From assembly GCA_963771655.1 (NCBI GenBank), contig CAVYUG010000013.1, forward strand, positions 1-35,774: a stretch of 35,774 nucleotides of DNA, given 5' to 3'. The position numbers were made by a program, and so were the translations under genes. Of the stretch, positions 13,763 through 23,100 are shown piece after piece; the first letter of the stretch is position 1; every line of letters starts with the position of its first letter. Below the pieces are notes generated by a model that worked only from the letters and a program-made list of their open reading frames with translations, did not search any database and was not told the DNA's origin. The stretch is from JAWVFM01 sp963771655. Lineage in GTDB: Bacteria; Actinomycetota; Thermoleophilia; Solirubrobacterales; 70-9.

Positions 13763-13794
13763 CCCGGGGCCCCGCCGTCCGGCGGGGCCCCGGG
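13763..13794 (+). terminator. Strong hairpin terminator
   Basis: CCCGGGGCCCCGCC, loop GTCC, then the exact reverse complement: a 14-bp GC-only stem 21 nt after the stop codon of the small secreted protein. It separates that gene from the following regulator promoter. There is no T-run. Confidence 0.7.
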
Positions 13795-13801
13795 CTGGGG
13801 G

Positions 13802-13834
13802 ATTCATCGCGAGTTCACCTTCGATCTCGACGCT
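13802..13834 (+). promoter_or_regulatory. PHO-box-like operator and -10 of RR2
   Basis: ATTCATCGCGA (13802) and GTTCACCTTCG (13813) are 11 bp apart. GACGCT (13829-13834) begins 16 nt after the second unit start. The ATG of RR2 follows 7 nt later, too close for a ribosome binding site, so the message is probably leaderless. Confidence 0.65.
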
Positions 13835-13841
13835 TTGGCTG

Positions 13842-14524
13842 ATGCGCGTTCTTGTTGTCGAGGACAGGCCCCGGATGGCCACGCTTCTCACCCGTGCCCT
13901 TCGAGGCGAGGGCATGGTCATCGACGTGGCCGAGAAGGGCGAGGACGCGCTGTGGATGGCGGCCGCGAGCCGCTACGCCGCAATCGCCCTCGACGTCATG
14001 CTTCCGGGCATCGACGGCTTCGAGGTTTGCCGGCGTCTCCGCGCCGACGGCGTCTGGACGCCAGTCCTCATGCTCACCGCCCGCAGCCAGCTCGCCGACC
14101 GCGTCGCGGGGCTCGACGGCGGGGCTGACGACTACCTGACGAAGCCCTTCGAGCTTGACGAGCTCGTCGCGCGTATCAGGGCCCTCGTCCCGGCGCGAGC
14201 CCGTTCGCCGCCCCGCTCGTGCTCGAGGTCGGCGACCTGAGGCTCGATCCGGCGACCCAGAGGGTGTGGCGCGGAGAGGAGCTTGTCGAGCTGAGCGGCA
14301 AGGGCTATTCCCTCCTCGAGGCGTTCATGCGCCAGCCGGGGGCGGTGCTCTCGCGGTACGACCTTTTGGAGGCGGCATGGGACACCGGCTACGAGAACCG
14401 CTCGAACGTGGTCGACCAGCACGTTCGCGCCCTCCGTGACCGGATCGACCGTCCGTTCGGCCGGGAGAGCATCGAGACGGTTCGCGGCAGCGGATACCGG
14501 CTACCGAGAGACGGCTCGGGCTGA
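13842..14524 (+). pseudogene. OmpR-family response regulator RR2, frameshifted
   Basis: The receiver domain is intact from ATG 13842: VEDRP at the start, phospho-acceptor Asp51 in ALDVMLPGIDGFE, Thr in MLTARSQ and Lys in DYLTKPFE. After RIRALV (about 14190-14200) the frame changes. The linker and winged-helix domain (LEVGDLRLDPATQRV, SRYDLLEAAWDTGYENRSN, VRGSGYRLPRDGSG) read in another frame to TGA 14522-14524. As written the protein would lack its DNA-binding domain. One indel explains it, either real inactivation or a sequence error. Closely related to RR3 and RR4. Confidence 0.85.
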
Positions 14525-15851
14525 CGCGGCTGGGCGTTCGCTGGCGCCTCACGTTCGCGTTCGCGATCGTGATGGCGGTCGTTCTCGCCGCCACGGGGGT
14601 CTTCGTCTATCGCCACCAGGGACGAGCCTCGACCAGGCGATCGCCCGCTCGCTGCGCGCCCGAGCATCGGACGTCTCCGCCCTCGCCCAGCAGTCGGAGA
14701 GCGGTCTCTCGGAGGCGCGGGCGGCCGGTGATGTTCGCGGCGCCAGCCTTGCGCAGATCATCACCCCGAGCGGGAGCGTGTTCGATCACAGTCACGGAGT
14801 CCCCGCAAGGCCGCTGTTGAGCCGCGCGGAGCTCGCCGCCGCGGAGCGGTCCGGCTCGCTCCAGATCGCCTCCCGTCGGATCGGCGATCGGTCGATCCGC
14901 CTACTGGCGCAACCCGTCCGCGCCCAGGACCGCCGGCTAGTCGTCGTCGTCGGCCAGTCGCTGGAGGCTCGGGACACCGCGCTCGCGGACCTCCGCAACG
15001 TGCTGCTGATCGGGGGCCCGGCCGCCCTCGTCTTGGCGTCGGTCGCCGGCTACGTGCTGATCGGCGCCGCGCTCCGTCCGGTCGAGGAGATGCGGCAGCG
15101 CGAGCGCGCCTTCGTCTCCGACGCGGGTCACGAGTTGCGCACGCCCCTCGCGTCGCTTCGAACCGAGCTCGAGCTCGTCGCGAGGGACCGCCCCTCAGGC
15201 AAGGCACTCGCGACCGCGATCGACGCAGCGATCGGCGACGCCGACCGCATGGGCCGGCTGGCCGACGACCTTCTCCTCCTCTCTCGCGCGGACGATCGCA
15301 AGCTCGCCCTCGAATGCCGCCCGGTGGCGGTAGCGACCCTCCTCAGCTCGGCGGCGGAACGTGCGCGGCGGGGCGGTGGGCGCGGGCTAACGGTCGCGGT
15401 CGGCGATGTCGGCGAGGTGTATGTGCTGGCCGACCCCGAGCGGCTCGGGCAGGCGATCGACAACCTGGTCGCCAACGCCCTGCGGTACGCGCGGGCCCGG
15501 GTCGAGCTCGCCGCCGTCGCCGATGGCGGCTGCGTCGAGCTGCACGTGCGCGACGACGGGCCCGGCTTCGCGCCGGAGTTCCTCCCGCAGGCCTGGGAGC
15601 GGTTCACGAGGGCCGACGCGGCGCGGACGGACGGCGGCTCCGGCCTCGGCCTGTCCATCGTCCGGACGATCGTCGAGGCGCACGGTGGGCGGACGGTGGC
15701 AGCGAACGCTCCGGGCGGCGGCGCCGACGTCTGGATCGAGCTGCGGCGCATAGAGGTCGACCGAAACCGTGCTGCGCCACCCCCGCGCGAGCCCGGAGCC
15801 ACGCTCCCTGAATGCCTTCGATCCCAGCGGCGATTCGGCCGCCCCCACTGA
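14521..15851 (+). pseudogene. Sensor histidine kinase HK2, frameshifted and lacking HAMP
   Basis: The N-terminus (LTRLGVRWRLTFAFAIV, then TM1 to VFVYRHQG) reads from a CTG that overlaps the RR2 stop codon. Near 14615-14630 the frame changes, and GTSLDQAIARSLRARAS onward reads in another frame to 15851. After TM2 the sequence jumps from ALRPVEEMRQR directly to ERAFVSDAGHELRTPL. In HK3 and HK4 about 42 residues of HAMP lie between these points, so the signal-transmitting domain is deleted in frame. The H-box (DAGHELRTPLA), N-box (LVANALRYAR), G1 (DDGPGF) and G2 (GSGLGLSIV) remain. Frameshift plus HAMP loss argue for a decayed kinase. Confidence 0.85.
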
Positions 15852-15872
15852 GGGCACCAGGTTGGGGCGAGC

Positions 15873-15906
15873 TTTCATCGACTTCTCATCTTCCAGACGT
15901 CAGCGT
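15873..15906 (+). promoter_or_regulatory. PHO-box-like operator and -10 of the first lipoprotein gene
   Basis: TTTCATCGACT (15873) and TCTCATCTTCC (15884) are 11 bp apart, and CAGCGT (15901-15906) follows at 17 nt as a possible -10. It lies 22 nt after the kinase stop codon. Confidence 0.5.
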
Positions 15907-15937
15907 TCCGGGCGTGCGCGGCCTCCGAAAACGAGCT

Positions 15938-16894
15938 ATGCCGATCCGCGCGACCGCCTTGGCGGTGGCCCTTGGTGCGTTCGCGTCTGGGTGCGGCGGC
16001 GGACCTACCCCCAACGCCGGCAACTCGCAGGCGCCGAAGACGAAGCCCACACAGGCACAGACCCCGACCAAGGCGCGCACGACGCACGCCGGCGGCACCC
16101 GCTCCGCAAGCGTGCGGAACCTGAGCGCAGCGGACTTCTCGCCGAAGCTGTTCGGGAAGCCGACCTCCACCGCCAATCGCCTCCTCCCGTTCAAGCCGGG
16201 CACGCAGTGGGTGAGACAGGGGTTCGTGAACGTCGGCACTCGGCGCTTGCCGCATCAGGTCACGACCACCGTCGCCGACGTCTCGAAGACCGTCGACGGA
16301 GTCCGGACCGTCGCGGTTCTAGACCAGGACACCAACGGCGGGCAGATCGCCGAGCAGTCGATCGACTGGACCGCGACCGACAGATACGGGAACGTGTGGT
16401 ACCTGGGCTCCTACACCGAGAGCTACGCGGGGGGGCAGTTCGTGACGGCAAACGACGCCTGGCTCGGGGGGGCGAACGGTGCTAAGCCGGGGATTCTCAT
16501 GCTGGCGGACCCGCATGTTGGCACCGCCCCGTTCACGGAGGACACGGTCCCCGGGATCGAGGCACCGACGGCTCAGGTCGACGCGACCGGTCTTCGGCAA
16601 TGCGTTCCCTTCAAGTGCTACAGCGGCGTGGTCTCGATCCGTGAGGGCGGCGAGCACAAGTACTTCGCTCCCGGTGTCGGCCAGATCAGCACGACACCTC
16701 CCGCCGGAGGTGGGGCCCAGGAGGTCGAGAAGCTGGTCAACCTGAGGCGCCTCACGCCGGGTGGGGTGAGGCAGATCAGCAACCTGGTGCTGAGCCTTGA
16801 CAAACACGCCCGAACGGCGGCGGCAACCGTCTTCGGGCAGTCGCAACCCGCGACGCGCGGCGGGTTTTCACGGGCCTTTCACCTGGGCTCGTGA
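15938..16894 (+). CDS. Lipoprotein 1 of an unnamed surface family
   Basis: A 318-residue lipoprotein: signal peptide with lipobox ASGC (Cys19), then a Thr/Pro/Gln linker (about 20-60) and a conserved domain. Family landmarks are FSPKLFGKPTSTANRLLPFKPGTQW near the start (shown in part), DRYGNVWYLGSYTESY in the centre, ANGAKPGILMLADPHVGT, QCVPFKCYSGV and HKYFAPGVGQI. The C-terminus VEKLVNLRRLTPGGVRQ and DKHARTAA is shared with lipoproteins 2 and 3. The start at 15938 was chosen for the lipobox; a longer frame to 15812 would overlap the kinase and bury the signal. No known fold recognised. Own operator upstream; the next gene follows within 46 bp. Confidence 0.8.
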   Translation: MPIRATALAVALGAFASGCGGGPTPNAGNSQAPKTKPTQAQTPTKARTTHAGGTRSASVRNLSAADFSPKLFGKPTSTANRLLPFKPGTQWVRQGFVNVGTRRLPHQVTTTVADVSKTVDGVRTVAVLDQDTNGGQIAEQSIDWTATDRYGNVWYLGSYTESYAGGQFVTANDAWLGGANGAKPGILMLADPHVGTAPFTEDTVPGIEAPTAQVDATGLRQCVPFKCYSGVVSIREGGEHKYFAPGVGQISTTPPAGGGAQEVEKLVNLRRLTPGGVRQISNLVLSLDKHARTAAATVFGQSQPATRGGFSRAFHLGS

Positions 16895-16898
16895 ACCT
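16866..16898 (+). promoter_or_regulatory. PHO-box-like operator and -10 of lipoprotein 2
   Basis: TTTCACGGGCC (16866) and TTTCACCTGGG (16877) are 11 bp apart. GAACCT (16893-16898) begins 16 nt after the second unit. The repeat overlaps the last codons of lipoprotein 1, giving the downstream lipoprotein-exporter operon its own promoter. Confidence 0.6.
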
Positions 16899-16939
16899 CT
16901 CTCCATGACCGTGGAAGCCATCTCCTAAGGACAATGAAG

Positions 16940-17833
16940 ATGACCGCGAGAAAGCTGAGGCGCGCGATGGCCCCGGCCGGATGTTGCGCCGCCGCGATCG
17001 CCGTCAGCGTCACGGCTTGGGGATGCGGCGGTAGCGCGAACCGGACTCCAGCGGGTGCGAACGTCACCGTCGCCCGATTTCGCCCCTCGAACTTCACTAC
17101 CCCGACGGCCGCCGCCAACCGGTGGCTTCCTCTGCGGCCCGGAACGCAGTGGGTCCGCGAGGGGCTCACCAGCGTCGGCACTAGACGAGTCCCGCACCGT
17201 GTGGTCAGCACCGTCACAGACGTCCAGAAGCGCGTGGACGGCGTCGGCACTGTGAGCGTTCTCGATCAGGACTTCGACGGCGGGCAGCTCGCGCAGGAGT
17301 CGCTCGATTACTTCGCGCCGGACAAGCAGGGAGACGTCTGGTACCTGGGCTCCTACACCGAGGAGTATCAGGGCGGGCGATTCGTCAACGCCACCGACGC
17401 CTGGCTCGCCGGGGTGAAGGGAGCGGCGCCGGGGGTCGCCATGTGGGCCAACCCTCGCGTTGGGACGCCGCCCTACTCGATCTCGAGGCCGCCGGGAGGC
17501 TCCTCCGCGGCTGACGTCGCGCAGGTCGTCGAAACAGGCAAGTCCCAGTGCGTTCCCTACAAGTGCTACAAGCGCGTCACGGTCGTCCGCGAGGGGAAGG
17601 CCAACGCGCCCGACAACGAGTTCAAGTACTACGCGCCGGGAGTGGGCCAGATCCTCAACACGCCGCGCTCCGCAAGCCAGCACCGCGACGTCGAGAAGCT
17701 CATCAACCTCACGCACCTGAGCGCCAGGGGACTGGCCGAGGCGAGCAAGGAGGCCTTGGCGCTCGACAGGCACGCTCGCGTCGCGGCGGCGTCGACCTTT
17801 GCTCGCTCGGCGGCGGCAAAGCGCGGCCTTTGA
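16940..17833 (+). CDS. Lipoprotein 2 of the same family
   Basis: A 297-residue lipoprotein with lipobox AWGC (Cys29). An ATG at 16934 is also in frame, but AAGG at 16927-16930 is better placed for 16940. The domain carries all family landmarks: PGTQWVREGLTSVGTRRVPH, DKQGDVWYLGSYTEEYQGG, QCVPYKCYKRV, EFKYYAPGVGQI and DVEKLINLTHL. The KANAPDNEFKYY block and the SASQHRDVEKL block are nearly identical to lipoprotein 3, so the two probably arose by recent tandem duplication. It is probably tethered to the outer face of the membrane next to the exporter encoded downstream. Confidence 0.82.
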   Translation: MTARKLRRAMAPAGCCAAAIAVSVTAWGCGGSANRTPAGANVTVARFRPSNFTTPTAAANRWLPLRPGTQWVREGLTSVGTRRVPHRVVSTVTDVQKRVDGVGTVSVLDQDFDGGQLAQESLDYFAPDKQGDVWYLGSYTEEYQGGRFVNATDAWLAGVKGAAPGVAMWANPRVGTPPYSISRPPGGSSAADVAQVVETGKSQCVPYKCYKRVTVVREGKANAPDNEFKYYAPGVGQILNTPRSASQHRDVEKLINLTHLSARGLAEASKEALALDRHARVAAASTFARSAAAKRGL

Positions 17834-17877
17834 TTGCCGTCGTGGACGTCGGGCGCCGTCAGGCGCGTTTCCGCTTG

Positions 17878-18741
17878 ATGGCGTTGTCCTCTCGGCACCT
17901 GGTCGCGGCCTTGGCGCTCGCCGCAGTCGCGGCGGGATCTGGGTGTGGTGGCAGCGACGCCCCCACCCATGTCAACGGGGTGGAGAGCACGCTCCATCCA
18001 GCCGATTTTGGGAGCCCCGTAGGCGGCAGGAGCAAGTGGCTGCCGCTGCGACCCGGGACGCAGTGGGTCAGAAAGGGAGCGACCGACGTCGGAACTCGCC
18101 GCGTTCCCCACATCGTCACCACAACCGTGACCGACGTCTACAAGAGGGTGGCGGGGGTTCGAACGGTCGCCGTGCTGGACCACGAGGTCGATGGAGGCCA
18201 GGTCTCCCAGGAGTCGCTCGACTACCTCGCCGCGGATCGCCGCGGGAACGTCTGGTACCTCGGCGGCTACACCGAGAACTTCGAGGGCGGGCGCTTCATC
18301 AACGCCGCCGATGCGTGGCTCGCGGGCGTGAACGGCGCCCGCGCCGGCATCCTCGTTCAGGCCAACCCCCGGACCGGGACCGGGTACTACTCGGTCTCCC
18401 GGCATCCTGGCGAACCCCCTGACGTCGCCGAGGTGGTCGCGACGCATCAGCGGCACTGCGTCCCGTTCAAGTGCTACTCGAACGTGCTCGTCGTCCGCGA
18501 GGGGAAGGCCAACGCGCCCGACAACGAGTTCAAGTACTACGCGGCCGGCGTTGGCCAGATCGACAACGTGCCGCAGTCCGCGAGCCAGCACCGCGACGTC
18601 GAGAAGCTCGTCAACCTCACGCATCTGACCCCCAAGGGACTGGCCGAGTGGAGCAACGAGGCCCTGAAGCTCGACAAGCACGCTCGCGTCCGGGCGGCGA
18701 GCATCTTCGGCTCTTCGTCGGCCGGGCGGCAGGTGCCGTGA
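17878..18741 (+). CDS. Lipoprotein 3 of the same family, next to the exporter
   Basis: A 287-residue lipoprotein with lipobox GSGC (Cys23). Landmarks: PGTQWVRKGATDVGTRRVPH, DRRGNVWYLGGYTENFEGG, HCVPFKCYSNV, EFKYYAAGVGQI, DVEKLVNLTHL and a final KLDKHARVRAASIFG. Its stop codon overlaps the GTG start of the first ATPase (GTGA), which ties the lipoprotein to the exporter by translational coupling. The two Cys of CVP[FY]KCY are invariant in the three lipoproteins and are the only conserved Cys besides the lipobox, so a disulfide or metal site is possible. The start at 17878 has no clear ribosome binding site; reinitiation from lipoprotein 2 is likely. Confidence 0.8.
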   Translation: MALSSRHLVAALALAAVAAGSGCGGSDAPTHVNGVESTLHPADFGSPVGGRSKWLPLRPGTQWVRKGATDVGTRRVPHIVTTTVTDVYKRVAGVRTVAVLDHEVDGGQVSQESLDYLAADRRGNVWYLGGYTENFEGGRFINAADAWLAGVNGARAGILVQANPRTGTGYYSVSRHPGEPPDVAEVVATHQRHCVPFKCYSNVLVVREGKANAPDNEFKYYAAGVGQIDNVPQSASQHRDVEKLVNLTHLTPKGLAEWSNEALKLDKHARVRAASIFGSSSAGRQVP

Positions 18742-19433
18742 GCGAAGGGGCCGGGCGGTCGGCTGACGCTCTCGTGGCTGTCGCCGCCGTATCCAAGGCG
18801 TTTCGGAACGGCAGCGGCGAGACACGGGTGCTCGAGGACGTGAGCTTCGACCTCCTCCGCGGCCAGACGAGCAGCCTCATGGGAGCGTCGGGGAGCGGCA
18901 AGTCGACGCTCCTTTCCATCCTCGCCGGGCTCATGCGCCCGGACGCGGGGCGGATCGCGTTCGACGGCGCGGAGGTGACTGGCCTCGACGACTCGGCACG
19001 TGCGGCGCTGCGCGCGAGGCGGATCGGGATCGTGCTCCAGAGCGGAAACCTGATCCCGTTCCTGACCGCGACCGAGAACGTCGAGCTCGCGATAACGCTC
19101 GCCGGCGGCCGGCGCGCCCGCTCGCGGGCGAAGGGCCTCCTCGCGGAGGTCGGGCTCGGCGATCGTCTCGACCAGCCGCCCCGGCAGCTGTCGGGGGGGG
19201 AAGCCCAGCGCGTCGCGGTGGCGATGGCGCTCGCGAACGAGCCCGACCTGCTGCTGGCCGACGAGGCGACCGGCGAGCTCGACTCCGCCACCGCCGAGCA
19301 CGTCACAGGCATCATCTTCGAGGCCTCCCGCGAGCACGGGCTCACCGTCCTCCTCGTGACCCACAACGATGAGCTCGCCAGGCTTGCCGAGAACCGGCTT
19401 CGCCTCGAGAACGGGCAGGTGCGCCGAGCGTGA
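18738..19433 (+). CDS. ABC transporter ATPase A1 (MacB/LolD type)
   Basis: A 231-residue nucleotide-binding subunit. Walker A GASGSGKST (about 51-59), Q-loop VLQSGN, signature LSGGEAQRVAVA, Walker B LLLADEATGELD (with Ala where the family normally has Pro) and switch His in LLVTHNDE are all present. It is therefore likely active. Sequence and order place it with FtsX-type exporters (LolD, MacB, FtsE). The GTG start overlaps the stop of lipoprotein 3, and its stop overlaps the GTG of the second ATPase. It probably forms a heterodimer with A2 on the permease at 20145. Confidence 0.9.
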   Translation: MSEGAGRSADALVAVAAVSKAFRNGSGETRVLEDVSFDLLRGQTSSLMGASGSGKSTLLSILAGLMRPDAGRIAFDGAEVTGLDDSARAALRARRIGIVLQSGNLIPFLTATENVELAITLAGGRRARSRAKGLLAEVGLGDRLDQPPRQLSGGEAQRVAVAMALANEPDLLLADEATGELDSATAEHVTGIIFEASREHGLTVLLVTHNDELARLAENRLRLENGQVRRA

Positions 19434-20152
19434 GGAGCGGTGCAACGGGCATCTCGATCGACTCGGTCTCCCGGCATTACGAGACGCCCGCGGGTTTCGT
19501 GCGCGCGGTCGACGGGATCACGCTGGAGGTCGAGTCCGGAACGAGCGTCGCGATCACGGGACCGAGCGGATGCGGGAAGTCGACCCTGCTCGCGCTCATC
19601 GCCGGTCTCGAGGTGCCGACCGCGGGCAGCGTCGTCGTCGGCGGCAAGGAGATCTCGGCCCTGTCGGAAGCTGATCGCGCCCGCGTTCGTCGGGACGAGT
19701 TCGGGCTCGCCTTCCAGGCGGACAATCTCCTGCCGTTCCTCACCGTCGTCGAGAACGTGGCGCTGCAGCTCGCGCTCCATGGCGCCCGCGACGGATACGA
19801 CCGGTGCCTCGAGATGCTCGAGCGGCTCGGGGTCGGAGATCAGGCGCACAAGCTGCCGGACCAGCTGTCCGGCGGCCAGCGCCAGCGGGTGGCGATCGCG
19901 CGCGCGCTGATCCACGGGCCGCGGGCGATCCTCGCCGACGAGCCGACCGGGTCGCTTGACGCCGAGAGCTCGGCCGGGGTGCTCGAGCTCCTCGTGGATG
20001 CCAAGGACGAGATGAAAGCCACGTTAGTGGTCGTGACTCACGATCCGACTGTCGCGGCTCGCCTAGACCGGAGCGTGGTCCTCAGCGACGGCCGGCTCGT
20101 GGACTCGGCGTGCCGCGCCTTGGCGCTCGAGCGGGAGCCCGCCGGTGCTTAG
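19430..20152 (+). CDS. ABC transporter ATPase A2 (MacB/LolD type)
   Basis: A 240-residue subunit with Walker A GPSGCGKST, Q-loop AFQADN, signature LSGGQRQRVAIA, Walker B AILADEPTGSLD and switch His in VVTHD. The start GTG overlaps A1 by 4 bp, and its end overlaps the permease start by 8 bp. A1 and A2 are clearly different proteins rather than a recent duplication, as in heterodimeric exporters. It powers the permease downstream; the substrate is unknown. Confidence 0.9.
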   Translation: MRSGATGISIDSVSRHYETPAGFVRAVDGITLEVESGTSVAITGPSGCGKSTLLALIAGLEVPTAGSVVVGGKEISALSEADRARVRRDEFGLAFQADNLLPFLTVVENVALQLALHGARDGYDRCLEMLERLGVGDQAHKLPDQLSGGQRQRVAIARALIHGPRAILADEPTGSLDAESSAGVLELLVDAKDEMKATLVVVTHDPTVAARLDRSVVLSDGRLVDSACRALALEREPAGA

Positions 20153-23100
20153 GTACGTCTGGCGAGAGCTGGTTCGCAACCCTCGCCGAACGCTGGCGGC
20201 GCTGGTGGGCGTCACGCTCGGTGTCGGTCTGTTCTCCGGGGTCCTCTTCTTCATCGAGGGCTCGAGCGCCTCGATGACGAGCCGGGCGCTCGCGCCGCTG
20301 GCGCTCGACATGCAGCGCGTGCTCACTAATCCCCTCGGGGGCGGGCTCAGGTTCACCGAGCACGTCTCGCCCGGCGGATCCCTGCGCCCCGGGCAGACAG
20401 TGACGATCACGCTCACCGTTTCGAACCGCGGCCTGCAGCCGGCGAACGAGGTCGTGATCAACGATCAGCCCCCGTCGCCGCTGCTGTACGTGCCGGCCAG
20501 CACGACGCTCGACGGCAAGCCGGTTCACGACAAGGGAGGGGGGAGCCCGCTCGCCCAGGGGCTCGCCCGATCGGGCCTCAACATCGGGACCGTCCCGGCT
20601 AAGACGGCCGTGAGGCTCCGCTACGCCGCTCGCACCCACCGGCCCATTCGCTCGGTCGCCGGGCTGAAGCTCCGGGGCACGATCTCGACGCGCGAGAACG
20701 TGGTTCCGACGCCGGCGAACGCGCCCCAGCAGCTCAACCTCTCCCGGCTGACCGCGAGGGTCGGCCGGATTCCGGGGGTTGGCGCCGCGGACGGCCTCTC
20801 GTTCGTCGACCTCCCCCCCGGCTCGCTGCGCGCCGGAGGCACAACCATCCGCCATCCGGTGCGGCTGTTCGGGTTCGACCGTCGCTACCAGCAGCACTAC
20901 CCCTCGATTCGGATGGCCTCGGGGTCGCTCGGAGGCCGCTCCGCGGCGCTCAGCGTAGAGGCCGCGCGAGGGCTCGGGGCGAAGCCGGGATCGCGGGTCG
21001 AGCTGAGGCTGCCGGGTCGCGCCAATCCCCGGTCGCTGCCGGTGAGCGGCGTCGCCGACCTCTCGCAGGCGAAGCCGCTCTTCTACAGCCGCAACTCGAC
21101 CAAGCTCGAGGCCTTCCTCTACGTGCCGGACTCGGTGATCGTGAGCCCGGCGACGTTCAAGAACGTCGTCATCCCAGCCTTCCAGGCGGCGGGCGCGGCC
21201 CGCGGCGCTGCCCTCAAGAGCCCGCCCGTGCAGGAGGTCGACGTGCTCGTCGACCGGGCGCGGCTGCACTCAGATCCCGGCGCCGCGCTCGCGCAGACCA
21301 AGGCGATCGCGAAGTCCGTCAAGCGGATCGCTCCGGGGCAGGACTACCTGATCGACAACATCTCGAACACCCTCCAGGTCGCCAGCGCCGACGCGGTAGT
21401 CGGCAAGCGGATGTTTCTCTTCCTCGGCCTCCCCGGCGTGCTGCTGGCGGCGTTCCTCGCCGCTTACGCCGCCAGCATCCTCGCCAGCGCCCAGCGACGG
21501 GAGCGAGCCAACCTGCGCCTTCGCGGGGCCGGACACCGCCACCTGCGACGGATGCTCCTTTACCGGACGCTGGCGTTCGCGAGCGTCGGGTCGATCGTCG
21601 GAGCGGGCCTCGGCCTGCTCTCCGTGATGGCGATCCTCGGAAGCAGCGCGCTCTTCGCCTCGTCGGCCTCGAGCCTCCTGCTGACCGGCTTCATCGCGAT
21701 CGGCGTCGGAATGTTGACGACGGCGGTTGCGATGTACCTCCCGGGCCGCCGGTCGCTCGCCCACGAGGTCGTCGAAGAGCGCGCTGAGATGGTGGTCTCG
21801 CCGATGCCCGCGTGGCGGCGCTGGCGGCTCGACTTCCTCCTGCTCGGCGGGGCGGCGCTCGCCGAGATCATCGCCCTCAGGGCGGGCGCCTTCAACGCCG
21901 AACCGGCATCCGTCTACGTCGGCCGCTCCTCGTCGCTTCCCTCCTACCTGATGCTCGCTCCGCTGGTTGCCTGGGTCGCCGGCATGATGCTCTCGGTCCG
22001 AATCTTCGACGGCGTGGCGAGCCGCACGCCGGTGCCGGCGCCGCCCCGCTACGGGCCGCTCGTCGGCGGGACGCTCGCCCGCAGCCTCAAGCGTCGCTCG
22101 TGGGTCTTCGTGACCGGGATCCTCGGCGTCGGCCTCGTGATCGCGTTTGGCACGAGCCTGGCGATGTTCACGGCCACCTACAACGCGGCCAAGGCGGCCG
22201 ATGCGAGGCTGACGGTCGGCTCCGACATCAAGGTGACGCCGAGCCCGCTCAGCTCAGGCAAGCATCCCCCTGGGTACGCGTCCAGGCTCCGGGTTCCGGG
22301 TGTCGCGGCCGTCTCGCCGGTTGCTTTCAAGCCCGAGAACTCGATCGTCTTCTCGAAGGTCAACGAGGACGTCAAGGACCTTGCGGCGATCGACCCGGGG
22401 AGCTTCGCGCGCGTGGCCCCGCTCTCGGATTCGCTGTTCGTCGATCGTACGGCCGCCGAAGCGATGGCGGCGCTTCGGTCCGACCCGCGCGCGATCTTGG
22501 TCGATTCGCAGACGGCCGACGACCTGTCGATCAACAGGGGGGACAGCGTCAAGGTGCTGCTCGCCCGGGGCACCAAGCGCCAGGCGCTGAGGAGATTCCG
22601 GGTGGTCGGGCTGTTCGACAATTTCCCGGGCTTTCCCCAGGGCACGAACGTCGTCGCGAACCTGTCGTACTACGACGCCGCCACCCACGCCGGGAAGGCA
22701 GACTTCTTCCTCGCGCGGGCCACGGACCCCAGTCATTCGGGCCTCACCACCGCTGTCGGGGCCCTGCGCTCCGGGCCGGCCAGCCACGATGCGCTCACCA
22801 TCGACACCACCGAAACGTCGCTGAACAAGGACCAGTCGAGCCTCACGGCGCTCAACGTCCACGGGCTGCTCGACCTCGACTCTCTTTACACCCTCCTGAT
22901 GGCCGCCACGGCGATCGCGATCTTCGTCTTCGGCCTGATGCTCCAGCGCCGCCGCGAGTACGTCGTCCTGCTTGCGCAAGGCATGAGGAACCGGGAGCTA
23001 CGCGTGCTGGTGCTGGGGGAGGCGGCCCTGACCGCGGTCTGCGGCCTCGCGGCGGGACTGCTGGTCGGAGCCGGCATGGCCTACCTGCTCGTGCACGTGC

